Shown here in pieces: positions 15,077 to 15,732 of a stretch of DNA of 15,732 bases; the first letter of the stretch is position 1; every line of letters begins with the position of its first letter. Origin of the DNA: Candidatus Firestoneibacteriota bacterium (GTDB lineage Bacteria > JACRDZ01); contig JACRDZ010000057.1 in the NCBI GenBank assembly GCA_016212735.1, positions 1 through 15,732 of the forward strand, written 5' to 3'. The notes beneath the pieces were generated by a model. The model had not been told where the DNA came from and ran no database searches. It saw only the letters and a list, made by a program, of their open reading frames with translations. The position numbers and the translations under genes are program-made.

Positions 15077-15732
15077 GTGGGACAGAAAACAAATCCAAAA
15101 GGATTAAGATTAGGTATTAATAGAACATGGGAATCGTTATGGTATGCTAAAAAGGATTATACAAAATTACTGCATGAAGATTTAAAGATTCGTAATTTTT
15201 TATATGATAAATTAAAATTTGGGGGAGTCGCAAAAATATTAATTGAAAGAGCAGCAGAAAAATTAAAAGTAACTATTTTTACTGCACGACCTGGAATTGT
15301 AATTGGTAAAAAAGGCAGTGAAATAGAAAAAATAGGTTCGGATTTAAGATCTCATACAGGTAAAGAAGTTAATATTAATATTCAAGAAGTAAAAAATCCC
15401 GATCAAAGCGCACTTTTAATAGGTGAAGGAGTAGCAAGGCAGCTGGAAAAACGTATTGGATTTAAAAAAGCTATGAGAAAAGCTGTTACAGTTGCAATGA
15501 AAAGCGGTGTTAAAGGGATAAAAATTGTTGTATCTGGACGTCTTGGCGGTTCTGAAATTGCAAGAACTGAATGGTATATGGAAGGGCGTGTACCATTACA
15601 TACACTAAGAGCAGATATAGATTTTGCAATTGCTGAGGCATCAACAACTTATGGAAAAATTGGTGTTAAAGTATGGGTTTTCAAAGGAGAAATATTTGGA
15701 AGTTTGACAGATAAAAACAAAAAAGATAATAA
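15077..15732 (+). CDS. rpsC: 30S ribosomal protein S3, 3' end outside the window
   Basis: S3 lies at the mRNA entry site and contributes to helicase activity there. The frame opens at the GTG at 15077, preceded by AAGGAGAG (15065-15072). It begins [19 protein letters not shown] and stays open to the window edge, giving 218 codons plus two bases. A type II KH domain is present with the GKKG loop inside [17 protein letters not shown], followed by the C-terminal domain with [20 protein letters not shown] and [16 protein letters not shown]. The tail after [10 protein letters not shown] is cut off. Usual family length (210-235) says it ends soon after the window. Confidence 0.97.
   Translation, partial: MGQKTNPKGLRLGINRTWESLWYAKKDYTKLLHEDLKIRNFLYDKLKFGGVAKILIERAAEKLKVTIFTARPGIVIGKKGSEIEKIGSDLRSHTGKEVNINIQEVKNPDQSALLIGEGVARQLEKRIGFKKAMRKAVTVAMKSGVKGIKIVVSGRLGGSEIARTEWYMEGRVPLHTLRADIDFAIAEASTTYGKIGVKVWVFKGEIFGSLTDKNKKDN

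Noticed and set aside
5666..15732. A new defence or metabolic system within the right-hand block
   Set aside because: From rpsL onward the block is a canonical ribosomal operon, and mog and the CBS gene are ordinary families; no toxin, nuclease, reverse transcriptase or other effector gene is present.

Overview
The window is AT-rich DNA from a bacterium. It carries two divergent gene blocks separated by a short stretch of decayed mobile DNA. The right-hand two thirds (about 5.6-15.7 kb, + strand) is a fused str-S10 ribosomal block: rpsL, rpsG, fusA, tuf, rpsJ, then rplC, rplD, rplW, rplB, rpsS, rplV and the start of rpsC. It is preceded by a MogA/MoaB-type gene and a CBS-domain gene. Fusion of str to S10 is common outside Proteobacteria. 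A likely lipoprotein, a DUF4416 protein and an exported TPR protein with C-terminal SLH repeats suggest a Gram-negative, poorly characterised anaerobic lineage (Omnitrophota-like or a neighbouring candidate phylum). That placement is inference; no gene here fixes it.

The left block (14-4318, - strand) reads miaA, TPR-SLH protein, short QueG-like iron-sulfur protein, DUF4416 protein, small lipoprotein. The genes are closely packed, and the last one's ribosome binding site overlaps the stop codon of the gene before it. A TTGCAT-16-TAAAAT promoter lies so close to the miaA ATG that the mRNA may be leaderless.

Between the blocks (4472-5544) lie the remains of a HEAT-repeat gene (three frames) and of an IS1634-type transposase with internal deletions. 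A 204-bp palindromic element (5077-5280) sits inside the transposase remnant, flanked by a perfect 9-bp direct repeat. Removing the element and one repeat copy rejoins the transposase reading frame around its conserved Asp motif, so it is direct evidence of a mobile, non-coding MITE-like repeat.

The ribosomal block has two good promoters and a leader of about 200 nt with mutually exclusive hairpins ahead of rpsL. A 491-bp non-coding gap, unusual at this place, separates rpsJ from rplC. It holds three different palindromic elements, one a pair of hairpins whose two arms differ by compensating changes. The tuf gene has strikingly different codon usage from its neighbours (30 of 31 Ile codons are ATA). 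Its product carries a four-cysteine insert in the G domain. I found no CRISPR array, defence island, tRNA or rRNA. The most unusual content is the set of palindromic repeats, the tuf anomaly and the str leader.
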